NCBI GenBank assembly: GCA_016705545.1
Contig: JADIYA010000001.1
Coordinates: forward strand, 620,001 to 684,000
Source: Flavobacteriales bacterium
Lineage (GTDB): Bacteria; Bacteroidota; Bacteroidia; Flavobacteriales_F; PHOS-HE28
Length of the DNA stretch: 64,000 nucleotides
Direction: 5' to 3'
A program made the translations under genes and the position numbers. Position 1 is the stretch's first letter, and each line of letters starts with the position of its first letter. Of this stretch, positions 17,476-26,031 are shown in pieces. The notes under the pieces were generated by a model. The model saw only the letters and a program-made list of their open reading frames with translations, was not told the origin of the DNA and searched no databases.

Positions 17476-18918
17476 ATGGAGCGTATCCTCAACCTTATCG
17501 GCGGCGAGCTGCGCCAAGCCACCGGCGGCGCATGGCTCGACAACCACGACCCGGCCACCGCCGCGGTTTACGCGTTGATCCCGGATAGCGATGAGCATGA
17601 TGTGCGCATTGCGACCGAGGCCGCGCAAGCTGCTCTTCCGGCTTGGCGTTCGCTCGGTCGCGAAGGGCGCAGCAACGCCATGCTCAAACTGGCGGAACTG
17701 ATCGAGCGCGACCTCGAGCGCTTCGCCTTGGCCGAGAGCCGCGACAACGGCAAACCCGTTCACCTGGCGCGTAAAGTGGATATCCCACGCGCTGTCTCTA
17801 ACCTCCGCTTCTTCGCAACGGCCATCCTCCACTTCGGCACGGAAGCGCATGTGATGGATGATGTGGCGGTGAACTACACCGAGCGCCAGCCCATCGGCGT
17901 GGTCGGATGCATCAGCCCATGGAACCTCCCGCTCTACCTGTTCACCTGGAAGATCGCGCCCGCGCTGGCCGCTGGGAACACCGTGGTAGCGAAGCCGAGC
18001 GAGGTGACGCCCATGACCGCTTTCCTCCTGAGCCGATTGTGCGGCGAAGCGGGCATCCCTCCTGGCGTGCTCAACATCGTGCATGGCCTTGGGCCGAAGG
18101 TGGGCGCCGCCATCACCGCGCACCCGTCGATCACCGCGATCTCCTTCACTGGCGGCACGCGAACCGGCGCTGAGATCGCTCGTGTCGCAGCGCCCCTGTT
18201 CAAGAAGCTCAGCCTCGAGCTCGGCGGAAAGAACCCTGTGCTGGTCTTCGCCGATTGCGATTTCGATGACATGCTGAGCACCACCGTGCGCAGCAGCTTC
18301 ACCAACCAGGGACAGATCTGCCTATGCGGCAGCCGCATCCTCATCGAGCGCAGCATCTACGACCGCTTCAAGGAAGCCTTTGTGAAGCGCGTGAAGGCCT
18401 TGCGCGTGGGTGACCCGGCCGATCCAGGAAGCGACCTCGGCGCAGTGGTCTCGGAGGCGCACATGCAGAAGGTGCTGGGGCATATCGCGCAGGCGCGTGC
18501 CGAAGGCGGCACCGTGCTCTGCGGCGGCGAGCGCGTGCGGCTGGAAGGGCGCTTGAAGGATGGCTGGTACATCGCGCCCACGGTGATCGAGGGCTTGGGG
18601 CCAGCGTGCGCCACCAACCAGGAAGAGATCTTCGGGCCGGTGGTCTCCTTACAGCCCTTCGAGAATGAAACACATGCTCTGCAGCTCGCGAACGATTCGA
18701 GCTATGGACTCGCAGGCGTGGTCTGGACGAGCGACGTGAAGCGCGCGCATCGTGTTGCACGCGCCCTGCGCACCGGCATCGTTTGGGTGAACTGCTGGAT
18801 GGTGCGCGACCTGCGCACGCCATTCGGCGGCATGAAGCAGAGCGGCGTGGGCCGCGAAGGCGGAGAAGAGGCGCTGCGCTTCTTCACCGAGGCGAAGAAC
18901 ATCTGCATCAGGCTTTGA
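17476..18918 (+). CDS. Aldehyde dehydrogenase (2-aminomuconic/2-hydroxymuconic semialdehyde type)
   Basis: 480-residue NAD(P)-dependent aldehyde dehydrogenase. Visible features are PWNLPLYLFTWKIAPALAAGNTVVAKPSE (cofactor site), FTGGTRTG, catalytic Glu in SLELGGKNP, catalytic Cys in NQGQICLCGSR, and the EEIFGPVV and PFGGMKQSGVGREGG ends. The overall pattern resembles ALDH8/2-aminomuconic semialdehyde dehydrogenase, which acts after 3-hydroxyanthranilate cleavage in kynurenine degradation; this subfamily call is from memory and moderate. I start at 17476, next to a promoter-like box. Its end overlaps a small antisense gene by 11 nt. Confidence 0.88.
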   Translation: MERILNLIGGELRQATGGAWLDNHDPATAAVYALIPDSDEHDVRIATEAAQAALPAWRSLGREGRSNAMLKLAELIERDLERFALAESRDNGKPVHLARKVDIPRAVSNLRFFATAILHFGTEAHVMDDVAVNYTERQPIGVVGCISPWNLPLYLFTWKIAPALAAGNTVVAKPSEVTPMTAFLLSRLCGEAGIPPGVLNIVHGLGPKVGAAITAHPSITAISFTGGTRTGAEIARVAAPLFKKLSLELGGKNPVLVFADCDFDDMLSTTVRSSFTNQGQICLCGSRILIERSIYDRFKEAFVKRVKALRVGDPADPGSDLGAVVSEAHMQKVLGHIAQARAEGGTVLCGGERVRLEGRLKDGWYIAPTVIEGLGPACATNQEEIFGPVVSLQPFENETHALQLANDSSYGLAGVVWTSDVKRAHRVARALRTGIVWVNCWMVRDLRTPFGGMKQSGVGREGGEEALRFFTEAKNICIRL

Positions 18919-19042
18919 GCGGTTGCTCCAAGCGCTCCCGGCGGTGCTTCATGCCATTGGTGAAGAACCATCCGAAGCGCGCATCGAACCAGGTCGCGAA
19001 GCGCCCGAAGGCGCGTGAGATCCGTGTCAACAAGGAAAGCAT
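18908..19042 (-). CDS. Small 44-residue basic/aromatic protein
   Basis: A short frame from ATG 19042 to TGA 18908 encodes MLSLLTRISRAFGRFATWF, then DARFGWFFTNGMKHRRER and LEQPLKA. The (F/I)DxRFGWFFTNG segment recalls tiny conserved Bacteroidota proteins of unknown function. A purine-rich GGAGGAAA lies 8 nt upstream of the start, unusual in this phylum. It converges on the aldehyde dehydrogenase, overlapping its last 11 nt. A short amphipathic helix plus a basic tail suggests membrane association. Confidence 0.6.
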   Translation of the reverse strand: MLSLLTRISRAFGRFATWFDARFGWFFTNGMKHRRERLEQPLKA

Positions 19043-19163
19043 GGCCGCAGGTTTCCTCCATCAACCCGAACTGCATGCCGATCCGTGCGCGCGGGTTGTG
19101 AAGGATTGCCAAGCGGCGGTTCCGGCGCGAGCAACGGCAACCGGGTGGGCGCAACACAGGCCG

Positions 19164-20204
19164 TCAGAGCTGTATCGAGATCGAAGCCTCCGCACCAAGC
19201 AGGTCAATGGCCAATCGCGACCTCTGTATACGCGCCAGTTCAATGATGCCGAGGTCCGGTGCCGCGCCTGATTCGGCGGTCACGGCTGATCGATAGAGCC
19301 GATCCAATTCGAATCGCGAGAGCCGGACGATGGATGCAGTTCTTGCCGACAATTCCATCATGACCGGCATTGGCGCGGTCCAGATCACGCGCATCGCAGG
19401 CCTTCCCTGCTCAATGCCGAAGCAGAAGAGCGCCGTTTCAATCAACCCATGCTCCTGCAACCAGGAAGCCGAAGCCAAGAAGGCCTGTGCCGCGCGCCGG
19501 GATGCCACGCCATCAGGAATCTCACGCTCAATGATCCGCAGGAGCGTTTCCTGTGCAGCTGCGTTCCCGTCGAAACGCATGGCAACCAGCAGCCCCATGG
19601 CGATCGCCTGCTGATGGAGCCCGAGGTCACGGTCGATGGCCTGCGACTCTTCATCGGTACGAGCTCCTGGTTGGGCTAGGGCTGCATGCAGCACGAACAG
19701 GGAGCGATGGGCATCGATGGGCACGATGCGATGCCCGAGCGCCTGCCCCGAGCGTCGCGCCATTTCGATCAGGCCCAGTCCGGCGCCGCCGCGCGCCGTG
19801 GTCCCACCGGTGCTCAACCGCGCCAGGAAAAGCGCGCGCAACTGATCCGAGGTGGCGCCTCGTAATCGGCGCAGCGCTGAATCGAGGTCGCCCGCCTCTT
19901 CCGCGCTCAATGGATTCACGGCTGCCACCTCATCGCACGCGGCGCGCGCGCGCACAGCGAACGAGCATTCGCGGGAACCGGAACCGGCCATGGCGCGATG
20001 CCGCGTGATGTTCTGATAGGCCTCCACTATCACGAAGGCCAATCGTTGCCGCTGCGTGCGCTGCCTGCCCGATACCGCCGCCGCCGCCTCTCCCAGGACA
20101 ATCAGCTGGGCGGTATGGCCCTCGTCGAAGGAACCCGCATAAACGAAGGCGAACCGGTCGCCGACTAGCATACGGTACAGGCTGTGCGCAGCTTCGGCAT
20201 CCAT
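19164..20204 (-). CDS. SiaB-like (DUF6272) kinase with duplicated domain
   Basis: 346 residues from ATG 20204. The N-terminal half resembles SiaB-type protein kinases (GHKL/HATPase-like): FAFVYAGSFDEGHTAQLIVLGE, an N box in VIVEAYQNITRHR and a G box GGAGLGLIEMARRSG. SiaB kinases phosphorylate a SpoIIAA-like partner in c-di-GMP or stress signalling. The C-terminal half repeats the plan in eroded form: ...LYRSAVTAESGAAPDLGIIELARIQ aligns with ...LFLARLSTGGTTARGGAGLGLIEMARRSG, but the glycine box is lost. No SiaC or SiaD partner is adjacent. A 59-codon upstream extension would overlap the divergent ppk1 and is rejected. Confidence 0.65.
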   Translation of the reverse strand: MDAEAAHSLYRMLVGDRFAFVYAGSFDEGHTAQLIVLGEAAAAVSGRQRTQRQRLAFVIVEAYQNITRHRAMAGSGSRECSFAVRARAACDEVAAVNPLSAEEAGDLDSALRRLRGATSDQLRALFLARLSTGGTTARGGAGLGLIEMARRSGQALGHRIVPIDAHRSLFVLHAALAQPGARTDEESQAIDRDLGLHQQAIAMGLLVAMRFDGNAAAQETLLRIIEREIPDGVASRRAAQAFLASASWLQEHGLIETALFCFGIEQGRPAMRVIWTAPMPVMMELSARTASIVRLSRFELDRLYRSAVTAESGAAPDLGIIELARIQRSRLAIDLLGAEASISIQL

Positions 20205-20214
20205 GCGGGCGAGG

Positions 20215-20249
20215 GCAAGATAGATGCACGGAACGAGCAGGTACTTTCG
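20215..20249. promoter_or_regulatory. Divergent promoter boxes between SiaB-like gene and ppk1
   Basis: The 56-nt gap carries TATCTTGC on the minus strand (20215-20222, 10 nt before the SiaB-like start) and TACTTTCG on the plus strand (20242-20249, 11 nt before ppk1), back to back and 19 nt apart. Shared regulation of the two genes is plausible. Confidence 0.4.
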
Positions 20250-20260
20250 CCGCCACGACC

Positions 20261-22942
20261 ATGACCCGCACCGATCGAAGGCTCGCTGAGAAAGCCCGGC
20301 TCCATGTGCGCCAGTGGTTCGCCCGGCGCATGCCAAAGAACCTGCGCTTCCACAACCTGGACCACACCCTTTCCGTGACACGCACGGCGTTGGCCCTTGG
20401 CCGAGCCACCGGCTTGGACGCGGAGCAGCTTGAACTGCTTGAGGTCGCCGCGCTCTTCCACGATACGGGCTATGCGCTCGGCTACGACGAGCATGAGAAG
20501 CGCGGTGCCGACCTGGCTGAGGCGTTCATGCGCAAGCACCGCGAGCCCGAGAACCGCATCCGCGCACTGCGGTCTCTGATCCTCAGCACGCGCATGGGCC
20601 AACGGCCGCGCACGCCCTCCCAAGCCGTCTTGCGCGATGCCGACTCAGCAAAGGCCGGCCAAGCCGATTTCAGCGCCCGCGGCGAGCTGCTGAGGCAAGA
20701 GCGGGAATTGGTGCTGCGCGAGCGGATCGGTGCCACGGCATGGCTGAAGGAGAACCTGGCTTACCTGGATCGGCACATTTTCCATACCCCACAAGCCAAC
20801 CGTCGGTACGGACCGCAGAAACGCATAAACCTCGCCCAGCTGCGGAAGCGCGTCGCGGTCTCCAAGGCGAAGGACATGGCCATCGCGCCGCACCTCCTCA
20901 TCGATCGCGACCTCAGCTGGCTCTCCTTCAACGATCGCGTGATGCAAGAGGCCGAGGACCCGCGCAACCCGTTGCTGGAGCGCGTGAAATTCCTGGCCAT
21001 CTTCTCCAGCAATCTCGATGAGTTCTACCGGGTGCGCGTAGCGGCCCTGCATGCCCTGGCACGGCTAGGCAAGGCCACGCGAAAGGCCCTGGAGGTGCCA
21101 CCGGAGAAACGGATAACGCGGATCAATGCGAAGGCGCTCGCGCAGCAGCAGCGGTTCGGCCGTCTCTGGCGTGGCACGCTGATCCCGTTGCTGGAACGGA
21201 AAGGCATCGTGCTGCGCGATGAAAAGCGCTTGACGATCGCCCAACGCAGCTTCGTGGAGGCGCATGCGTCGCGGACCATCCTGCCCAAGCTGTTCACAGC
21301 CGCCGTCCGCGAGGGCAACGCGCCGTTCATCGAGGACCGCAAGCTCTACTTCGTGTGCCGGGTGAAGCACGAAGGCAAGCAACGGGGCAAGCAGCGCCTG
21401 ATGCTGGTGAACATCCCCAGCGATGAACTGGGCCGCTTCATCACACTGCCGGCCAAGCGCGGAAGAACGGAGCTGATGCTGCTCGACGACGCGGTGTGCA
21501 TCTGCCTGCCCCAGCTCTTCAGAGGCCTTGAAGTGCTGGAGTGCCATGCGATCAAGCTCTCCCGCGACGCCGAGCTCTACCTCGATGAGGAATTCGCCGG
21601 CACAGTGAAGGAGAAGGTGCGCAAGAGCCTGCGCAAGCGGCTCACTGGCGTGCCCGCCCGCCTGCTCTATGATGCGCGCATGCCGAAACGCACCGTGCAT
21701 GCTTTGCGCTCACTGCTCCACTTGGAGAAGGCGGACATGGTCCAAGGCGGGCGCTACCACCACTTCAGCGATCTCTTCTCGCTGCCGGTGAAGGGGCGCA
21801 ATGACCTCCGGGACAAGCCCTGGCCACCGCTCCAGCACCCATCACTTCGAGCTGGCAATGCGTTCACGGCGGCTGATCGAGGGGATATGCTGCTGCACTT
21901 CCCCTACCATGATTTCAAGCAGGTCACGACCTGGCTGCAGCGAGCCGCGCGCGATCCCGCTGTAAAGAGGATCCGCATCACGCTCTACCGCGTGGCCACG
22001 GAAAGCACCATTTGCGAGGCGCTGCTCGAGGCCTTGCGCAGAGGTAAGGAGGTGCATGCGGTGGTGGAGGTTCAGGCACGCTTCGATGAAGGGCACAACC
22101 TGAAGTGGGGCGAGCGGCTCGAGCAGGCCGGCGCTACCGTGCATTATGGTTTCGAAGGACTTAAAGTGCATTGCAAGCTGTGCCTGATCGACCGCATGAA
22201 GAACGGACGGATCAAACGGTACGCGTACCTCGGCACCGGCAATTTCAATGAGCGCACCGCGCGCATCTATTCCGACACGGCCCTGATCACCGCCAACCCG
22301 GCGATCACCGAAGAGGTGGCGCAAGTTTTCCGGCACCTGGCCGATCGGCGCACCGTGCTGCGCACGCAGCATCTGCTCGTGGCCCCGAACGCCCTGCGCG
22401 ATGCCATGGAGGCGCTCGTGGACAAGGAGATGGCCAATGCAGCGCTAGGCAAGCCCGCAGGCATCACGTTGAAGCTGAACAGCCTCGAGGATCGTGCCCT
22501 GATCAGCAAGCTCTATGATGCCTCACAGGCCGGCGTGCCCGTGCGCCTTATCATCCGCGGCATCTGCTGCTTGGTGCCCGGCGCGCCGGGATTGAGTGAA
22601 CGCATCGAGGCCATCAGCATCGTCGACCGCTACCTTGAGCATGCGCGCGCCTATGTATTCGAGAATGCCGGCAACCCGCGCGTGTACCTCAGCAGCGCCG
22701 ACTGGATGGAGCGAAACCTCGATCGCCGGGTGGAAGTGGCCTTCCCGCTGCTGGATGGAGCACTGCGCGACGAAGTGATCCGCCTGCTCGGATTGCAATG
22801 GGCCGACGCCACCAAGGCCCGGGTGATCGATGCTGGACAGACGAATCCGCACCGGCGCGCGCAACGCGGCAAGCCGCGAGGACATGCACAAAGCGACACC
22901 TATGCTCAACTGCGCGCTGCCGCGAGGAAAAGGAACCGGTGA
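20261..22942 (+). CDS. ppk1: Polyphosphate kinase 1 with N-terminal HD phosphohydrolase domain
   Basis: 893 residues in one uninterrupted frame, about 200 more than normal PPK1, which reversibly polymerises the ATP gamma-phosphate into polyphosphate. Residues about 20-180 form an HD domain with its metal ligands (HNLDH at 31-35, HDTGY at 67-71, H78, DAD at 126-128). From about residue 210 comes the PPK1 body: DRDLSWLSFNDRVMQEAEDP, IFSSNLDEFYRVRV, the phospho-His loop GLKVHCK (H637), GTGNFNERTARIYSD, and the second His in RYLEHARAY (H794). The HD part resembles Bacteroidota HD proteins thought to hydrolyse nucleotides. The fusion suggests coupling of polyphosphate synthesis to hydrolysis of a phosphorylated signal, an inference only. 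The start lies 11 nt after a promoter-like box. Confidence 0.93.
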   Translation: MTRTDRRLAEKARLHVRQWFARRMPKNLRFHNLDHTLSVTRTALALGRATGLDAEQLELLEVAALFHDTGYALGYDEHEKRGADLAEAFMRKHREPENRIRALRSLILSTRMGQRPRTPSQAVLRDADSAKAGQADFSARGELLRQERELVLRERIGATAWLKENLAYLDRHIFHTPQANRRYGPQKRINLAQLRKRVAVSKAKDMAIAPHLLIDRDLSWLSFNDRVMQEAEDPRNPLLERVKFLAIFSSNLDEFYRVRVAALHALARLGKATRKALEVPPEKRITRINAKALAQQQRFGRLWRGTLIPLLERKGIVLRDEKRLTIAQRSFVEAHASRTILPKLFTAAVREGNAPFIEDRKLYFVCRVKHEGKQRGKQRLMLVNIPSDELGRFITLPAKRGRTELMLLDDAVCICLPQLFRGLEVLECHAIKLSRDAELYLDEEFAGTVKEKVRKSLRKRLTGVPARLLYDARMPKRTVHALRSLLHLEKADMVQGGRYHHFSDLFSLPVKGRNDLRDKPWPPLQHPSLRAGNAFTAADRGDMLLHFPYHDFKQVTTWLQRAARDPAVKRIRITLYRVATESTICEALLEALRRGKEVHAVVEVQARFDEGHNLKWGERLEQAGATVHYGFEGLKVHCKLCLIDRMKNGRIKRYAYLGTGNFNERTARIYSDTALITANPAITEEVAQVFRHLADRRTVLRTQHLLVAPNALRDAMEALVDKEMANAALGKPAGITLKLNSLEDRALISKLYDASQAGVPVRLIIRGICCLVPGAPGLSERIEAISIVDRYLEHARAYVFENAGNPRVYLSSADWMERNLDRRVEVAFPLLDGALRDEVIRLLGLQWADATKARVIDAGQTNPHRRAQRGKPRGHAQSDTYAQLRAAARKRNR

Positions 22943-23248
22943 TCCGCGTGGCGAAAGGGGGGAGAAGGACTACCCTACCTACCATTGATGCACGCCCTTG
23001 CAGGTCACATCAATCCAAAACCGCCTCCTCCCACCCTTTCAAGGTCTTCCACGCTGCGGCATGAAGCCTGATCGGCTCATGCGCTGGGGCGGCGAAGATG
23101 GAGCCCGCGATCAGCGATTCGTCACGGTCGGCCAGTCGGAATTTTCAACACAGGCCGCCCGGTATCATTCGGCACGAGTCGCAAATGGGCTCAGATTCGC
23201 TGCATTCGCTTAAACTTGCAGCCCCGTTCGAGCGGGTGCTGAAATCCT
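22943..23248. other. 306-nt gap upstream of tRNA-Ala
   Basis: No supported gene. The plus-strand TAAACTTG about 30 nt before the tRNA is a plausible promoter box for it. No terminator was recognised after ppk1. Confidence 0.4.
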
Positions 23249-23324
<76 letters not shown>

Positions 23325-23352
23325 GAAGGGCGGTCCACAAGGACCGCCCTTC
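23325..23352 (+). terminator. Terminator after tRNA-Ala
   Basis: A perfect 12-bp stem GAAGGGCGGTCC / GGACCGCCCTTC with an ACAA loop, 2 nt after the tRNA. It has a poor T-tail (GTATTC) but a strong stem. Confidence 0.75.
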
Positions 23353-23359
23353 GTATTCA

Positions 23360-24244
23360 ATGCGCCTGCAGAGCACTATTCGGGACCGTCTCTGCGAACG
23401 CTTGGGCCTGCACATCGGGCATCAGGTCGATATCCGCGCAGAGATACCGGCTGGCGGTGGCAGCATCAACGACAGCTACCGGCTCGAAACGGATGCGGGC
23501 CGCTTTTTCGTGAAGATGAACGCTGCGGACCGCTTCCCAAGCCTCTTCGAAGCCGAGGCCGATGGCTTGCGCCGCTTGCATGAAGCAGAGGCCTTGCGGG
23601 TGCCGGACGTGATCGACCATGGTGAAATCGATGGCCACGGCTATCTGCTATTGGAGTGGATTGAATCAGGCTTAAAGGAACACGGCTTCTGGGAGGAGCT
23701 GGGCCGGGGGCTGGCAAGGCTGCACAGGCATTCGCAAGCGCAATTCGGATTGGACCGCGACAACTACATCGGCTCCTTGAAGCAAGCGAATGCGCCGGCA
23801 GCGGATTGGCCTTCATTCTTCATTCGCCAGCGATTGGAGCCGCAGCTGAAGTTGGCCCGCGACCACCAACGCCTGGGAGACGGCGCAGCCTTCCGCTTTG
23901 AGCGGTTATTCATGCAGATTGACCGTCTATTCCCAACAGAACCGCCGGCTCTGCTGCATGGCGACTTGTGGAGCGGCAACATCCTCTGCGATGCCAGGAG
24001 CCAGCCCGTACTGCTCGACCCGGCCGTGCACTATGGCCACCGCGAGATGGATCTTGCGATGACCAGGCTCTTCGGCGGTTTCGAGGATCCGTTCTACGCC
24101 GCATACCATGCGGAATGGCCGCTGGCCGAAGGATGGGAGGAACGCGTGGACCTCTGCAACCTGTATCCGCTGATGGTGCACGTGAACTTGTTCGGCGGCG
24201 CATACACCGCGCAGGTTGAGTCCATCCTTAAGCGAATCGCTTGA
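23360..24244 (+). CDS. Fructosamine/ketosamine-3-kinase family protein
   Basis: 294 residues with an aminoglycoside-phosphotransferase-like fold. It probably phosphorylates ketosamines on glycated proteins so that they fall apart (protein deglycation). Motifs: GGSINDSYRLETDAGRFFVK (ATP-binding Lys), FEAEADGLRRL, GYLLLEWIE, catalytic LLHGDLWSGNIL with the Asp, and DPAVHYGHREMDLAM for the metal-binding Asp. It begins 8 nt past the tRNA terminator, so its promoter is not obvious. Confidence 0.9.
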   Translation: MRLQSTIRDRLCERLGLHIGHQVDIRAEIPAGGGSINDSYRLETDAGRFFVKMNAADRFPSLFEAEADGLRRLHEAEALRVPDVIDHGEIDGHGYLLLEWIESGLKEHGFWEELGRGLARLHRHSQAQFGLDRDNYIGSLKQANAPAADWPSFFIRQRLEPQLKLARDHQRLGDGAAFRFERLFMQIDRLFPTEPPALLHGDLWSGNILCDARSQPVLLDPAVHYGHREMDLAMTRLFGGFEDPFYAAYHAEWPLAEGWEERVDLCNLYPLMVHVNLFGGAYTAQVESILKRIA

Positions 24245-24318
24245 GCGCGGTCCGAAGAACCGCGATCCCTTGAACTTGCATCTTTAACGCATCCCTTCGC
24301 GCGGAACGCACCCAGGAC

Positions 24319-25546
24319 ATGGCTCAACCATCGCACCGCATCATCGTCATCGGCGGCGGTGCTGCGGGCTTCATGGCCGCCATCAGCTCGAAGACGCACC
24401 ATCCCGGTGCCGAGGTGCTGCTGCTGGAAAAGAGCACGAAGTGGTTGTCCAAAGTGCGCATCAGCGGTGGAGGCCGATGCAACGTGACGCACGCGTGCCC
24501 GGAGCCGCGCAAACTGGCGCGCCATTATCCGCGCGGTGAAGCCTTCCTGCGCAAGGTGCTCACCGCATGGGGACAACCGCAGGCCGTCGCGTGGTTCGCG
24601 GCCCACGGAGTGCTGCTGAAGACCGAAGCCGATGGCCGCATGTTCCCGGTGACGGACGATTCGAGCACGGTGATCGACGCGCTGCAATCGGCAGCGACGA
24701 GCTTGGGGGTGCAGGCCCGCTTGAATTGCCGGGTGCAACGCCTGGGGCGAATCGATGATGGCTGGACCGTGATCACGGACCATGAGCACCTCACCGCCCA
24801 GCGCGATCGTGGCCACGGGCGGATCGCCCAGGGATGAAGGACTCGCGTGGCTGCATACGCTCGGACACGAGCTGGTGCCTGCAGTGCCTTCGCTCTTCAC
24901 CTTCAATTTGCCAGAGGACCCGATCCGTGAGCTGATGGGCGTGGTGGCGCCCGACGTGCGCCTGAGAATCGCTGGCACCAAGCTCGAAAGCACCGGACCG
25001 CTGCTCATCACGCATTGGGGCTTGAGCGGACCAGCGGTGCTCCGGCTCAGTGCCTTCGGAGCGCGCGATTTGCATGCGCTCGGATACCACTACACAGTGC
25101 AAGTCGATTGGCTCGGCGAAATGAACGAGCATGAGGCGCGCGATCGGATGCATGAAGAATCCGCCGCGCATCCTAAACGCCAGCTCATCAACTCCGATGC
25201 CTTCGCTTTGCCTGCTCGGCTTTGGTCCTTCCTGCTGCACCGCGCAGGAGTGCCGGGTGAGAAACCCATCGGAGAGCTAGGCCGGAAATCGCTGGACCGT
25301 CTCCTCGACGTGCTCACCAACGATCACTACACAGCATCGGGCAAGACCACCTTCAAAGAGGAATTCGTCACGGCCGGCGGCATTGCCTTGCACCAAGTCG
25401 ATCCCCTAACGCTGGAGAGCCGTGTGGCGCCCGGCCTGCACTTCGCAGGCGAGGTGCTCGACATCGATGGCATCACCGGCGGCTTCAACTTCCAAGCAGC
25501 ATGGAGCACGGGCTGGTTGGCGGGGAAGGCGGCGACGCTGATCTGA
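24319..25546 (+). pseudogene. BaiN/HI0933-type NAD(P)/FAD-dependent oxidoreductase, one frameshift
   Basis: Flavoprotein of about 408 residues split by one frameshift. The first frame (24319-24837) has the FAD motif IIVIGGGAAGFMAAI, EKSTKWLSKVRISGGGRCNVTH and GRMFPVTDDSSTVIDAL. The second (to 25546) resumes with AIVATGGSP, THWGLSGPAVL, KTTFKEEFVTAGGI and GLHFAGEVLDIDGITGGFNFQAAWSTG. The break falls at the CCC run 24797-24799; removing one C reads LTASAIVATGG, exactly the family pattern. A homopolymer sequencing error is therefore likelier than true loss. The family reduces or dehydrogenates varied substrates; the substrate here is unknown. Confidence 0.85.
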
Positions 25547-26031
25547 TCGCTGTCTCTCTCACCCAGATCACTGACCGTGATGCGCAACCCGGTTTCATCC
25601 CCCGGATTATTCGTTCATCCTCCTGCTTTCCATCCGGCACCATTGGGTAATATGGAACCTCTGACTGCTGGCTCGCCGGCAACACAGCAAGCAGAACCCA
25701 ACATCTGGCGCATGTAGATCCTGTTCACTATTGAATCGGAGGAGAAGATCGTCCTGGGCTTGGATGGTCATCCTGAAATCCTGGTCTGCACCCCACGTGG
25801 CGATTCCCTGCTGATCGAATGCAGCCATGTGAAGGCACACATGGTGCGTCAGCGTTGATCCGTTACCGCAATGGACATGAAGGCATCCAGTTGGGTGCCT
25901 TATCGTTCTCGACCGCCTACCATGCCATTCACGCCACTTTCCTGCCGACTTGCGGCTCCCGATTCATGGCCAGGTTGCTTTGACCCCTAAACAACCCTCA
26001 CGCCATGCAAATCCGGACCGGATCCGGCGAA
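25547..26031. other. 485-nt gap with a possible gene remnant
   Basis: No complete gene. On the plus strand 25718-25858 is open and reads like protein (EEKIVLGLDGHPEILVC, then TPRGDSLLIECSHVK), but the only upstream ATG (25712) is followed directly by TAG, so it is either a remnant or uses a non-ATG start. A weak hairpin (AAGGCA/TGCCTT) lies near 25878-25901. Confidence 0.3.

Noticed and set aside
25718..25858. Open plus-strand stretch with protein-like composition
   Set aside because: The only upstream ATG is followed at once by a stop and no family is recognised; kept only as a note in the gap.
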